64,000 nucleotides of DNA from Allocatelliglobosispora scoriae (GTDB taxonomy: Bacteria; Actinomycetota; Actinomycetes; Mycobacteriales; Micromonosporaceae). A program made the position numbers and the translations under genes. The DNA is taken from contig NZ_JACHMN010000003.1 of NCBI RefSeq assembly GCF_014204945.1, positions 2,418,001 through 2,482,000 on the forward strand, given 5' to 3'. The notes below the pieces were generated by a model, which made no database searches, was not told where the DNA came from, and saw only the letters and a list, made by a program, of their open reading frames with translations. Position 1 is the first letter of the stretch; each line of letters opens with the position of its first letter. Positions 18,538-27,382 of the stretch are shown piece by piece.

Positions 18538-19839
18538 TCAGCCGAACAGGCGCAGCGGAATCGCGTTGCCCATCGCGGTGTAACCGGCCGGGTTGGGGTG
18601 GATGTGGTCACCGCTGTCCCACTCGGCCTTCAGCTTCGTCGGCTGGGCGGGGTCCTTCATGACGGCGTCGAAGTCCATGACACCGTTGAAGTCGTTGCTG
18701 CCCAGCAGCCAGGTGTTGACCGCCTGCCGGGTCGCCTCCTTCTCCGGCGACCAGTTGACGTAGCCCTCGAACGGCGTCATGGTGCAGCCGATCGCGATCA
18801 GGCCGCGCTCGCGTACCTGGAGGGCCGCCTGCTTGAGCCCGGCGATGACGCGCTCGGCAGGGTCGTTGGAGAGCTGGATGTCGTTGATGCCGAGGCACAC
18901 GAAGGCGGCACGGACGGCGGCCTGACCGAAGATGTCGCGGTCGAGCCGGGCCAGGCCGTTGACGCCGAGCCCAGGCGAGCCCGCCGCGCCGACCTCGGAG
19001 CCGTCGTGGGTGAGCTGGTTGCCGCCGATGCCCTCGTTGAGGACGCCGAGCTCGAACGGTCCGAGCGGCTTCTCCGCCTGGAGCCGCTCGGCGAGCCGGT
19101 CGCTCCAGCGGGTGTAGCCGTTGAACTGCGAGAACGCGCCATCCACGATGGAGTCGCCGAGGACGACGATCGAGCCCAGCGCCTTCCACGTCTGCACATC
19201 CACCCCGGTGAGGAAGTAGATGTTGGTGCGTACCACGGTGAATCCGGTGCCGACGGCCGTGGCCGCCTGATCGCCGGCGCCCACGTAGGTCTGGGCCGAC
19301 GCGACGTTGTGGAACGTCGGCGGCCCGGTGGGGGTCGGCAGGTGGCTCGTGACGACCAGCTCCTGCAGTGCGGCGACGGTCATCGCGATCGGATCGCTGA
19401 CGATCTCGGCGCCCTTGGGCACCAGGGTCGTCGGGCTGCCGCCGAAGGTCACCTCGCGGATGGTCGCGCTGTCGACGTCGGTCCGCTCGGGGGTGGCGGC
19501 GTTCGGCAGCGCGACGGTGGTGTGCCCGATGGTGATGTGGCGGTCGCCGAAGGTGTTGGCGAACCGGAGCCGAACGCTGTCGCCACTGATCGACGTACGC
19601 ACGATCGAGCGGACCGACTGGTCGTTGAATCCGGCGAACGGCGCCGGGTTGGCCGGTCCGGGGACCGACGACGCCGCACTCCAGGAGCCCACCCACTGCT
19701 TGAGGCCGAAGGCGGGAGCCGCGGAGCTGTTCGTGGCACCGGCACTCACGATCGTGGTCATGATCGAGACTGCGAGCGCCGTGATGATGGCGGGCCGGAG
19801 CCCGCGGGAGCGTAATGTCACGTACTCAAATAGATACAC
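18538..19839 (-). CDS. Secreted SGNH/GDSL hydrolase
   Basis: 433 residues. A signal peptide (about 1-41, ending SSAA) precedes an N-terminal beta-rich domain (about 45-215) and an SGNH esterase domain. Block I is VVLGDSIVDG (nucleophile Ser), block III contains GIGGN, block IV LGINDI and block V DHIHPN (catalytic Asp/His). It probably deacylates an extracellular ester such as an acetylated polysaccharide or lipid. The start is uncertain: ATG 19839 or GTG 19821. The upstream region shared with the FAAL operon is AT-rich. Confidence 0.9.
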   Translation of the reverse strand: MYLFEYVTLRSRGLRPAIITALAVSIMTTIVSAGATNSSAAPAFGLKQWVGSWSAASSVPGPANPAPFAGFNDQSVRSIVRTSISGDSVRLRFANTFGDRHITIGHTTVALPNAATPERTDVDSATIREVTFGGSPTTLVPKGAEIVSDPIAMTVAALQELVVTSHLPTPTGPPTFHNVASAQTYVGAGDQAATAVGTGFTVVRTNIYFLTGVDVQTWKALGSIVVLGDSIVDGAFSQFNGYTRWSDRLAERLQAEKPLGPFELGVLNEGIGGNQLTHDGSEVGAAGSPGLGVNGLARLDRDIFGQAAVRAAFVCLGINDIQLSNDPAERVIAGLKQAALQVRERGLIAIGCTMTPFEGYVNWSPEKEATRQAVNTWLLGSNDFNGVMDFDAVMKDPAQPTKLKAEWDSGDHIHPNPAGYTAMGNAIPLRLFG

Positions 19840-19922
19840 TAAGCGATCATCATCGCTTCCACCTATTGGACGGCGTGACTCGGCCGTGCGGCTGGGGATT
19901 CGCCCTCGGGGGAGGAGGATGA

Positions 19923-19937
19923 GTTAAAGATTTATTC
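19923..19937 (+). promoter_or_regulatory. AT-rich motif in promoter region of the biosynthetic operon
   Basis: GTTAAAGATTTATTC lies in the unusually AT-rich stretch (about 19921-19965) between the SGNH hydrolase start and the FAAL gene. A near-identical copy (14 of 15) occurs at 36781-36795. The core TAAA-GA-TTTA is a small dyad. It is a candidate binding site for a cluster regulator. Confidence 0.45.
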
Positions 19938-20005
19938 GTTTAGTTTGATCTATGTTAATGATAGCGTGTCCACCGTAACCGCCTGACCGGAGGGGGAGTG
20001 GGCAG

Positions 20006-21814
20006 GTGTCTGCACAGGTCACCGTTGCGGCGGTGCTGCGTCGGCATGCCGTCGAGCGCGCCGATCGGTCGGCGCTCATCTATGCGGCGGACCCGGCCGT
20101 GGCGACCGCCGACATCGCGCTGACCTACGCCGATCTCGACCGTGCCGCGCAGCGCCTCGCCGTCTGGCTGCGCGCCCGGATGCCCGCCGGATCCCGGGCG
20201 ATGCTGCTCTACCCGCCCGGTCTGGGGTTCGCCGTCGCCTTCGTCGGCTGCCTCTACGCCGACGTGATCGCCGTGCCCGTGCCGATGCCCGCCGCCGGGA
20301 TCCGCCAGCGCGACCAGCAGGCCACCGGCATCGCCCGCGACGCCGGGATCGCCGTCGCGCTCACCGAGTCGGCGAGCCTGCCCACCGTCACCGCCTGGCG
20401 CGACGCCGCCGGCCTGGCCGACGTGCTCTGCGCGGCCACTGACGCGCTCGACGACGCTGCGGACGCGCCGCCGTGGACTCCGCCGGACGCCGACGCCGCC
20501 TCGCCGGTCATGCTGCAGTACACGTCGGGCTCGACCGGTGACCCCAAGGGCGTGGTCATCACCCACCACAACGTGCTGGCGCAGGTCGCGATGACCCGCC
20601 GCGTCATGGCCGCGAGCGAGCAGTCCCGCTTCGGCGGCTGGCTGCCCATGCACCACGACATGGGCATGATCGTCCAGCTGCTCCAGCCGCTCGTCCTCGG
20701 CGCCACCAGCGTCTTCATGTCGCCCTTCGAGTTCCTCAAGCGCCCCGTGCGGTGGCTGCAGCTCATCGAGCGCCACCGGGTGGACATCTCCCTCGCCCCG
20801 CACTTCGCCTACGAGGTCTGCGCCCGGCACGTCACCGACGCCCAGGTCGCCGGGCTGGACCTGAGCTGCTGGACGGTGGCGGGGATCGGCGCCGAAGCGG
20901 TGCGGGCCCGGACCCTGGACGCGTTCTCCGAGCGCTTCGGCCCGGCCGGCTTCCGCCGCGAGGCGCTGACCGTCGGCTACGGCATGGCCGAGGCGACCGT
21001 CTACGCCTCCGTGGGCGCCCGGGGCATCGCACCGACGGTCCACGCCGTCGACGGGGACCTGCTGGAGCGCAACGAGTTCAGGCCCGTGCCCGCGACCCGG
21101 GACACCCCGACGATCGTCAGCTGCGGCAACCCGTGCGAGATGGAGATCATCGTCGTCGACCCGGCCACCTCGACCCCCCTGCCCGAGGGCGGGGTCGGCG
21201 AGGTGTGGCTGCGCGGCGACGGCGTCGCCGGCGGCTACTGGGGCGCGGCCGCCGCCACCGCCGCCACCTTCGGCGGGACGCTGGCTGGCGGCGAGAGCGG
21301 CTACCTGCGGACCGGTGATCTGGGCGCCGTGCACGGCGGCGAGCTCTACATCACCGGCCGGCTCAAGGACCTGCTCATCGTGCGCGGCCGCAACCTGCAC
21401 CCGCAGGACATCGAGGACGAGGTCCGATCGCTGCACGAGGCCCTGCACACCCGCTACGGCGCGGTCGTCGCGGTGCCCGGCCAGCCGCAGGGCGAGCACG
21501 TGGTGATCCTCCAGGAGTGCTCCGGCGAGCTCGCCGGGGACACCGAGCGGCTCGCCGAGCTGGTCGGGCTCATCCGCGACCACGCCGCCAACCAGATCGG
21601 CTTCCACGCCGCCGCCGTGGTCCTGCTGCGCCCCGGCGGGGTGTCACGGACCGCCAGCGGCAAGGTCCAGCGGGCGCTCATGCGCGAACACTTCATGAAC
21701 GCAGCCCTCGATCCGCTCCACGAGGAGCTCGACCCCGAGCTCCGCCGCCAATACCGAAAGGACAACGCCGGTGGACGTTACGGCCGACCTGCAGTCGTTC
21801 ACGGCGCTGCGTGA
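20006..21814 (+). CDS. Fatty acyl-AMP ligase (FAAL)
   Basis: 602 residues from GTG 20006, preceded by GGAGGGGGAG. It activates a fatty or other carboxylic acid as the acyl-adenylate and transfers it to an acyl carrier protein. Visible motifs: P-loop YTSGSTGDPKG (about 172), the FAAL-typical GWLPMHHDMGMI, YGMAEAT, RTGDLG, ITGRLKDLLIVRGRN and catalytic Lys in SRTASGKVQR. The GRNLHPQDIE block is typical of FAALs. It opens the rightward biosynthetic operon and overlaps the ACP gene by 44 bases, consistent with loading that ACP. Confidence 0.95.
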   Translation: MSAQVTVAAVLRRHAVERADRSALIYAADPAVATADIALTYADLDRAAQRLAVWLRARMPAGSRAMLLYPPGLGFAVAFVGCLYADVIAVPVPMPAAGIRQRDQQATGIARDAGIAVALTESASLPTVTAWRDAAGLADVLCAATDALDDAADAPPWTPPDADAASPVMLQYTSGSTGDPKGVVITHHNVLAQVAMTRRVMAASEQSRFGGWLPMHHDMGMIVQLLQPLVLGATSVFMSPFEFLKRPVRWLQLIERHRVDISLAPHFAYEVCARHVTDAQVAGLDLSCWTVAGIGAEAVRARTLDAFSERFGPAGFRREALTVGYGMAEATVYASVGARGIAPTVHAVDGDLLERNEFRPVPATRDTPTIVSCGNPCEMEIIVVDPATSTPLPEGGVGEVWLRGDGVAGGYWGAAAATAATFGGTLAGGESGYLRTGDLGAVHGGELYITGRLKDLLIVRGRNLHPQDIEDEVRSLHEALHTRYGAVVAVPGQPQGEHVVILQECSGELAGDTERLAELVGLIRDHAANQIGFHAAAVVLLRPGGVSRTASGKVQRALMREHFMNAALDPLHEELDPELRRQYRKDNAGGRYGRPAVVHGAA

Positions 21815-22043
21815 CTGGCTCACCGCCCAGGTCGCCGGTTACCTGGACCGGTCGGCCGACCAGATCGACCCGGCCGCGTCCTTCGCCGAGTCCGGCCTGG
21901 ACTCCATGTACGCGCTGATGCTCTGCGGCGACGTCGAGGACACCTTCGGCCTGCCGATGGAGCCGAAGGTGGCCTGGGACAACCGCAGCATCGACGCGCT
22001 CGCCGGCTATCTCGGCGAGCGCCTGGCCCGAGTCCCGTTGTGA
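21771..22043 (+). CDS. Acyl carrier protein
   Basis: 90 residues from GTG 21771 (AAAGGA upstream) inside the 3' end of the FAAL gene. It is a four-helix carrier protein with the phosphopantetheine attachment motif ESGLDSMYAL (Ser about residue 45). It probably carries the FAAL-activated acyl group or the amino acid loaded by the ATP-grasp ligase. The stop overlaps the next start as GTGA. Confidence 0.92.
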   Translation: MDVTADLQSFTALRDWLTAQVAGYLDRSADQIDPAASFAESGLDSMYALMLCGDVEDTFGLPMEPKVAWDNRSIDALAGYLGERLARVPL

Positions 22044-22966
22044 CGTCGCTGGAATCCGTCGCCGTCTACCTCCCCGAGAACCGGGTCCGCATCGGCACCC
22101 TGCGCGAGCAGCTCGGGATGACCGTCCCAGAGATGAAGGTCTTCGAACGCTACTTCGGGCTCGCCGAGGTCCCCCGCGACGAGGGCGATCTGGCCGACCT
22201 CCTGCTCGGTGCGATCACCCGGCTGGAGCTCACCCCGCAGCGGGCCGCCCGGATCCGCTACGTCGTCTACGCCAGGTCCATCCCGGTCGTCGCGCCCTAC
22301 CCGGCGAACCCGCTGCACGACGCCCTGGCCCGGGCGGGGCTGGGTCACGCGGTCGCCTTCGCGGTGACCCAGCACGCCTGCGCCGCCGGGCTGCTCGCCG
22401 TCGACCTCGCCGGGCGGCTGCTCGCCGCGACCGGCGATCCGGACGCCCGAGCGCTGGTGCTGACCGGCGAGAAGGCCTTCACCCGGGGCGCGATGCTGGT
22501 CCCGCGTACGTCGGTGATGGGCGAGGCGTCGGTGGCGTGCGTGGTACGGGCCGGTGGCGAGCGGGACCGGGTGCTGACCTACGCCGTGGAGCTGCGCGGG
22601 GAGTTCGACACGTTCCGGATCTCCGACGAGATGGCCGCCCAGTACCGCGAGGACTACCCGAAGATCCTCGGCGAGGTCATCCAGGCCACGATCGAGCAGG
22701 CCGGGCTGCGCCCCGAGGAGATCGCGCTGATCCTGCCGCACAACGTCAACACGATCTCCTGGGAGCGGATCTGCGACCTCATGGGCTTCCCCGTGGAGCG
22801 GGTGCTGCTGGAGAACGTGCCGAAGACCGGGCACTGCTTCTGCGGCGACGGATTCCTCAACTACCGGACCGCCGTCGACAGCGGACGGCTGCGGCCGGGC
22901 GACCACTACCTGATGATCGGGGTGGGCACGGGTGCCACCTTCGCCGCGATGGTCCTGCAGCACTAG
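22040..22966 (+). CDS. 3-oxoacyl-ACP synthase III-like ketosynthase
   Basis: 308 residues, GTG start. Thiolase fold of the KAS III type: the active Cys114 lies in TQHACAAGLLA and His234 in LPHNVN. The third catalytic position, usually Asn in a GNTSAAS-like loop, is His265 in KTGHCFCGD, so the triad reads Cys-His-His. Such enzymes join or transfer acyl groups on carrier proteins. The neighbours supply an ACP and a FAAL, so a decarboxylative condensation or acyl transfer with this ACP is likely. See the Cys-less relative at 25620. Confidence 0.9.
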   Translation: MTSLESVAVYLPENRVRIGTLREQLGMTVPEMKVFERYFGLAEVPRDEGDLADLLLGAITRLELTPQRAARIRYVVYARSIPVVAPYPANPLHDALARAGLGHAVAFAVTQHACAAGLLAVDLAGRLLAATGDPDARALVLTGEKAFTRGAMLVPRTSVMGEASVACVVRAGGERDRVLTYAVELRGEFDTFRISDEMAAQYREDYPKILGEVIQATIEQAGLRPEEIALILPHNVNTISWERICDLMGFPVERVLLENVPKTGHCFCGDGFLNYRTAVDSGRLRPGDHYLMIGVGTGATFAAMVLQH

Positions 22967-22991
22967 GGCTGCGCAGACAGAGGAGGTTGGG

Positions 22992-24356
22992 ATGGGCGAG
23001 GGCTTCACCCGCAGGCTCAAGACGGCGCTCACCGGTGACGCGGCGGCGCGGTTCGTCTTCATCGGCAACGTCGAGGTCGAGCGGCAGTGGGCGGTCGGCG
23101 CCATCAGCCTGCCCCGGATGTCGTTCGGCGCCTCCGACGTGGTGGTCAACCGGATGGACGAGCTGGCCATCACCCTCGCCGGTGCCGACGACTACGTGCT
23201 GCTCAAGACGGCACCCGACCCGGCCTACCTGAGCTACCTGGCGGAGCTGGGATTCGAGCTGCCGACGGTGGTCGCCGTCGCCGGGCAGGACCCGGGGCGG
23301 ATGGTCACCGAGGACGCCCTCGCCGACGAGACCGTCATCGAGGAGCTCCGCCGGATCGCGAGCCCCGGCACCTACCTGCTGCCGCACGGGATCTCGGCGC
23401 TGGAGGAGGAGCTCGCCCGGCGTACCCGGATAGAGGTGGCGGGACCGTCGGCGGCCGTGTGCCGCGCGGTCAACAGCAAGGTCTACAGCCGTCGCGTCGC
23501 CGACGAGCTGGGCCTGCGCCAGCCGCAGGGGTGGGCCTGCGACGACCTGGACGAGTTCGCCGCCGCCGTCACCGCCGCGCACGAGGTACTCGCGGCCGGG
23601 CGGCGGGTCGTGGTCAAGGACGCGTTCGGCGTCTCCGGCAAGGGGATCGTGGTCGTGGACGATCCCCGCCGCCTCGACCGGCTGCACCGGATGGTGGTAA
23701 AGGAGGTCGAGCGCGACGCCGCGCAGGGCGGACACGGACGGGTCGCGCTGCTCATCGAGGAGTGGGTGGCGAAGGACGTCGACCTGAACTACCAGTTCAC
23801 CATCGGCACCGGCGGCGGTGTGCACTTCGACTTCGTCAAACGGGCCGTCACCCAGGCAGGTGTCCACAAGGGACATCAGATGCCGTCGGGGCTCGACGGC
23901 GCCCAGCTCGAGCAGGTCCACCGGGCCACCGCGCTGCTCGGCGACCGGCTCGCCGCCGACGGCTTCAGCGGCGTGGTCGGGGTGGACGCGATGCTCGACC
24001 CCGCGGGCGGCGTCTACCCGGTCACCGAGATCAACGCGCGCAGCAACATGTCGACCTACCAGGCCACGCTCGCCGAGAAGCTGATCGGACCCGACGCCGT
24101 CGCGCTCGCCCGCCACTTCGACCTGAAGCTCACCGAGCGGCTGCCCTTCGACCGGCTCCGCGACCGGCTCGGCGGGCTGCTGCTCGACCGCGCGGGCGGT
24201 GCCGGGCTCATCGTCAACGCCTTCGCCACCGTCAACGCGGGCGCCACCGAGGACGGCGGGCCCTTCACCGGCCGCCTCTACGGCGTGCTCGTCGCGGACT
24301 CGGCGGCCGAACTAGAGAAGATCGACACGCAGATCGAGGGAGCCATCCATGAGTGA
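22992..24356 (+). CDS. ATP-grasp carboxylate-amine/ACP ligase (preATP-grasp, PGM1/BtrJ-like)
   Basis: 454 residues; ATG 22992 after a perfect AGGAGG. The N-terminal about 150 residues form a pre-ATP-grasp domain (FVFIGNVEVERQW). The ATP-grasp core shows VVVKDAFGVSGKGIVVVDD (nucleotide Lys), LLIEEWVAKDVDLN and metal-binding YPVTEINARSNMSTY. A C-terminal about 90-residue domain follows. Related enzymes activate an amino-acid carboxylate as acyl phosphate and attach it to a peptide amine (PGM1) or an ACP thiol (BtrJ). The adjacent ACP and decarboxylase favour the BtrJ-type role. Overlaps the next gene by 8 bases. Confidence 0.85.
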   Translation: MGEGFTRRLKTALTGDAAARFVFIGNVEVERQWAVGAISLPRMSFGASDVVVNRMDELAITLAGADDYVLLKTAPDPAYLSYLAELGFELPTVVAVAGQDPGRMVTEDALADETVIEELRRIASPGTYLLPHGISALEEELARRTRIEVAGPSAAVCRAVNSKVYSRRVADELGLRQPQGWACDDLDEFAAAVTAAHEVLAAGRRVVVKDAFGVSGKGIVVVDDPRRLDRLHRMVVKEVERDAAQGGHGRVALLIEEWVAKDVDLNYQFTIGTGGGVHFDFVKRAVTQAGVHKGHQMPSGLDGAQLEQVHRATALLGDRLAADGFSGVVGVDAMLDPAGGVYPVTEINARSNMSTYQATLAEKLIGPDAVALARHFDLKLTERLPFDRLRDRLGGLLLDRAGGAGLIVNAFATVNAGATEDGGPFTGRLYGVLVADSAAELEKIDTQIEGAIHE

Positions 24357-25611
24357 GCTGACGATCCAGGGCATCGGGATCACCGCCCTGGCGCAGACCT
24401 ACGGGACGCCGCTGTTCGTCTACGACGGCGACGTGCTGCGGCGGCAGTTCCAGCAGCTCCGCGACGTGCTCGACACCCGGGTCGAGATGTTCTACTCGCT
24501 CAAGGCCAACCCCAACGTCTCCATCTGCGCGCTGCTGCACTCGCTCGGCGCCCGCGCGGAGGTGTCGTCCATCGTGGAGCTGATGACCGCCCGGCGGGCC
24601 GGCGTCGACCCGGAGAACATCATCTTCCTCGGCCCCGGCAAGAGCGACGAGGAGCTGGCGGCCTGCCTCGACGAGGGCATCTTCGCCATCGTCTGCGAGT
24701 CGTTCGAGGAGCTGGGGCGCATCGACGAACTCGCGGCCGAGCGTGGCCTGACGGCACCGGTCGCGCTGCGGGTCAACCCGAGCTTCACCACCACCGGTGC
24801 CGGGCTCACCATGTCGGGCAAGCCGCGCCAGTTCGGCATCGACGGCGACCAGCTCCTCGCCGCCACCGACCTCGTCGCCCGGCACCCGCACGTGCGCTTC
24901 CTGGGGGTGCAGGTCTACCTGGGCACGCGCATCCTCAAGGAGTCCGACATCGTCGACAACACGGCGCGGATCCTGGAGCTGGCGCAGGAGCTGTCCGACC
25001 GGCTCGGCATCGCGCTGGACCTCGTCGATGTCGGCGGCGGGCTCGGGGTGGCGTACTTCGCCAAGGAGACCGACCTCGACCACGAGGTGCTCGCGGCCGG
25101 GCTCAACCCGCTCTTCGCCGCCTTCGCCGACGCCCACCCCGGGACCCGGCTCGCGATGGAGCTGGGCCGCTACCTCGCCGCGCACAGCGGCACCTACGTC
25201 GCGCGGGTGCGCTATGTGAAGACGTCGATGGGGGAGAAGTACGCGGTCACCGACGGCGGCACCAACCACCACATGGCGGCCGTCGGCATCGGCTCCTTCG
25301 TCAAGCGCAACTTCCCGATGGCGCTGCTCAACCGCATCGACGAGGACGCCGACGAGACGTGGCAGGTCTGCGGGCCGCTCTGCACCCCCAACGACCAGCT
25401 CGGCAAGGACGTGCCGCTGCCGGCGGTGCGCCCCGGCGACCTGTTCGGGGTGCTGCGCTCGGGCGCCTACGGGCCGACCGCGTCACCGGGACTGTTCCTC
25501 AGCCACGGCTACCCCGCCGAGGTGCTCGTCGACGAGGGCGTCGACCATCTGGTCCGGGAGCGGGACCGCCCGGCCGACCTGATGCGCCCGCAGCGCCTCT
25601 ACAAGGAGTAG
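24349..25611 (+). CDS. PLP-dependent decarboxylase (LysA/BtrK-like, fold type III)
   Basis: 420 residues. Alanine-racemase-type barrel plus beta domain of the diaminopimelate/ornithine decarboxylase family. PLP-Lys52 is in FYSLKANPN; the phosphate loop is DVGGGLGV; ELGRYL, and CGPLCTPND with Cys345 of the partner active site, are present. Length and context match BtrK, which decarboxylates glutamyl-ACP in butirosin synthesis, better than a housekeeping lysA. It probably decarboxylates an amino acid, free or bound to the ACP at 21771. It follows the ATP-grasp gene with an 8-base overlap. Confidence 0.9.
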   Translation: MSELTIQGIGITALAQTYGTPLFVYDGDVLRRQFQQLRDVLDTRVEMFYSLKANPNVSICALLHSLGARAEVSSIVELMTARRAGVDPENIIFLGPGKSDEELAACLDEGIFAIVCESFEELGRIDELAAERGLTAPVALRVNPSFTTTGAGLTMSGKPRQFGIDGDQLLAATDLVARHPHVRFLGVQVYLGTRILKESDIVDNTARILELAQELSDRLGIALDLVDVGGGLGVAYFAKETDLDHEVLAAGLNPLFAAFADAHPGTRLAMELGRYLAAHSGTYVARVRYVKTSMGEKYAVTDGGTNHHMAAVGIGSFVKRNFPMALLNRIDEDADETWQVCGPLCTPNDQLGKDVPLPAVRPGDLFGVLRSGAYGPTASPGLFLSHGYPAEVLVDEGVDHLVRERDRPADLMRPQRLYKE

Positions 25612-25619
25612 GAACCGCG

Positions 25620-26417
25620 ATGTATTTCGCCACACCGCCCAACCCCGGCACGGTGCCGGCGTCGCTGCGGATCGCGGCGGTGCGGCGGCGCTCCTTCACC
25701 GGCGAAGGGGAGGGCAGCCCGCGCCTGCAGCAGTACACCGAGGACCTGGCCAGGCCGTACGGTGTCGGCGTACGCGAGGACGTGCTGGCCCGGTCGCACA
25801 CCTCCTACGCGGCGATGAGCGACGCCATGGTGGCCGACCTGGTACCGGAGGCGTCACCACCGGACCTGATCGTCATCGCCTACACCGTTCCCGAGATCGA
25901 TCCGCGTCGGTGCGTGACGACCCGCCTCAACCAGCATTCGGCGGGTGACCCGTTCGGCTTCGCCGTCTCCGACCAGGGCACCGCGGCGCCGTTCACGGCA
26001 CTGGCGCTGATCGGCGAGCACCTGGCGGCCGGCCTGGCCCACCGGGCCGTGCTGATCGTGGTCGAGCAGGGCGACGTGCCCTACGAGACCCCGCCGGGCA
26101 CGGTCGTTCCCGGGCAGGACACGGCGGTGGCGCTGCTGCTGGAGGCGGCCGGTTCCCACCGGGTGACCGCCCTGCGCCGGCGCACCGGCGTCGCGCTGTC
26201 CGATGTGGACGCGATGGTCGCCGCCGAGCTCGCGGCCCTGCCGGACGGGCCGTCGCTGGTCACGGTGATCGGTCCCGACCGGGTGGTGGCGGACATGGTG
26301 TGTACGGCACCGTGGTGGACCCTGACCGAGGAGCTGGGTGCGGCGGGCCGGACGGTCGTCGTCGACCACGACCCGGACCTCGGCTACCTGTCGGTCCTCG
26401 TCGTCGACACCGAATAG
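25620..26417 (+). CDS. KAS III-like protein lacking the active-site cysteine
   Basis: 265 residues, shorter than normal KAS III (about 310-330). The thiolase-like pattern is visible: DLIVIAYTVPEIDPRR, then FAVSDQGTAAPFTALALI, AHRAVLIVVEQ and a terminal LGYLSVLVVDTE. Aligned with the true KAS at 22040 (VTQHACAA), the active Cys is Thr121 (VSDQGTAA), and no PHN or GN motif is seen. It is therefore probably a non-catalytic partner, like a chain-length factor, for the KAS of the same operon. ATG 25620 follows AGGAACC, 8 bases after the decarboxylase stop. Confidence 0.7.
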   Translation: MYFATPPNPGTVPASLRIAAVRRRSFTGEGEGSPRLQQYTEDLARPYGVGVREDVLARSHTSYAAMSDAMVADLVPEASPPDLIVIAYTVPEIDPRRCVTTRLNQHSAGDPFGFAVSDQGTAAPFTALALIGEHLAAGLAHRAVLIVVEQGDVPYETPPGTVVPGQDTAVALLLEAAGSHRVTALRRRTGVALSDVDAMVAAELAALPDGPSLVTVIGPDRVVADMVCTAPWWTLTEELGAAGRTVVVDHDPDLGYLSVLVVDTE

Positions 26418-26439
26418 GCCGCCTTCACGTGCTCGATCC

Positions 26440-26480
26440 CTCCCATAGGACCAACTCTTGAAGAGTTGGTCCTATAGGAG
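26440..26480. terminator. Bidirectional palindromic terminator
   Basis: ATAGGACCAACTCTT (26445-26459) and its exact reverse complement (26461-26475) flank a single base; pairing continues to 26440/26480 with one mismatch. It lies between the convergent KAS-like and sulfotransferase genes. It is much less GC-rich than the surroundings. Confidence 0.8.
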
Positions 26481-26487
26481 GCGGTGC

Positions 26488-27321
26488 TCAGCGCCCTTCG
26501 GACGCGGTCAGGGGGTAGCCGAAGTGGGCGGCGACCCGGATCAGGTCGGGGTCCTCCAGGTGCTCGGCGTAGGACTCGACCACCTCGTCGCGCGGTGCCA
26601 GCCTGCGCCGCGTCCGGCCCCACGGCGCCGGTGCGTGCACCACGTCGTCGAGCATGCCGTGATCCACCGCGCCGACATCGAGGTCCAGGAAGGCGCAGAT
26701 CGACGCCAGGACGGCGGCCCGGTCGCCGGTGAGGTCCTCGTACCGGATGGGCAGGACCGTCCCGGCGAGGTCGGGCGCGTCGAGGAACGACCCGTTGATG
26801 TCGCGCCACGAGTGCAGCGCCGCGACCGTCCGCTCCCGCTTCCAGCGCCCGCCGGAGGTCAGCTCCCACCAGCCCAGCGAGCGCAGCACGGAGATCGGAT
26901 CGCGGGTCAGGTGGATCACCCGGGCCTCGGGGAAGTAGCCGGTGAACCGGCGGGCGAACGCGGCGCCGTAGCGGACCTCCTTGAAGCCCCAGCGCAGCTC
27001 CCCGGCGGGTTCGGAGCCGTCCGGCAGCCGCCGGAACAGGCCGCGGATCATGGCGTGCACCTGCTCGCGGAGCACCGCCTCGGTGGGGGCGAGGTTGGCC
27101 ATGAAGCCGGATGTGCCCGCCGCCTCGAACTCCTCGCCGGCGAGCGCACCCTGGTCGTTGCTCCAGGCGGCGAAGGTGTCGGCGGCGGCTAGCATCGTGT
27201 CGAGGGCACCGCCGTGCTCGCCCCAGATGAAGACGCCTGGGTGCGTGGTGAGGGCGCGCTGGAGCCAGGTGCTGCCGCACCGCTGTCCGGTAGCCAGGAT
27301 GAGGATGGGGCGTTCGGCCAT
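26488..27321 (-). CDS. Sulfotransferase family protein
   Basis: 277 residues. The N-terminal PAPS 5'-phosphosulfate loop is ILATGQRCGSTWLQRAL; the 3'-phosphate motif is VIHLTRDPISVLRSLGWW; IRYEDLTGD is the usual later motif. It transfers sulfate from PAPS to a hydroxyl or amine acceptor, in the cytoplasm. It is divergent from a second sulfotransferase (61 bases apart) within the biosynthetic cluster, so sulfation of the product is likely. Confidence 0.88.
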   Translation of the reverse strand: MAERPILILATGQRCGSTWLQRALTTHPGVFIWGEHGGALDTMLAAADTFAAWSNDQGALAGEEFEAAGTSGFMANLAPTEAVLREQVHAMIRGLFRRLPDGSEPAGELRWGFKEVRYGAAFARRFTGYFPEARVIHLTRDPISVLRSLGWWELTSGGRWKRERTVAALHSWRDINGSFLDAPDLAGTVLPIRYEDLTGDRAAVLASICAFLDLDVGAVDHGMLDDVVHAPAPWGRTRRRLAPRDEVVESYAEHLEDPDLIRVAAHFGYPLTASEGR

Positions 27322-27382
27322 CCGCACATTGTGATCCGCTACGCCCCTGTCCGCCATCCACGGATCGACATAGGCTGAACCG

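Noticed and set aside
24349-25611. Housekeeping diaminopimelate decarboxylase (lysA)
   Set aside because: It lies in a biosynthetic operon overlapping an ATP-grasp ligase; a lysA gene would be expected near argS/hom/thrC in actinomycetes. Phylogeny would settle it.
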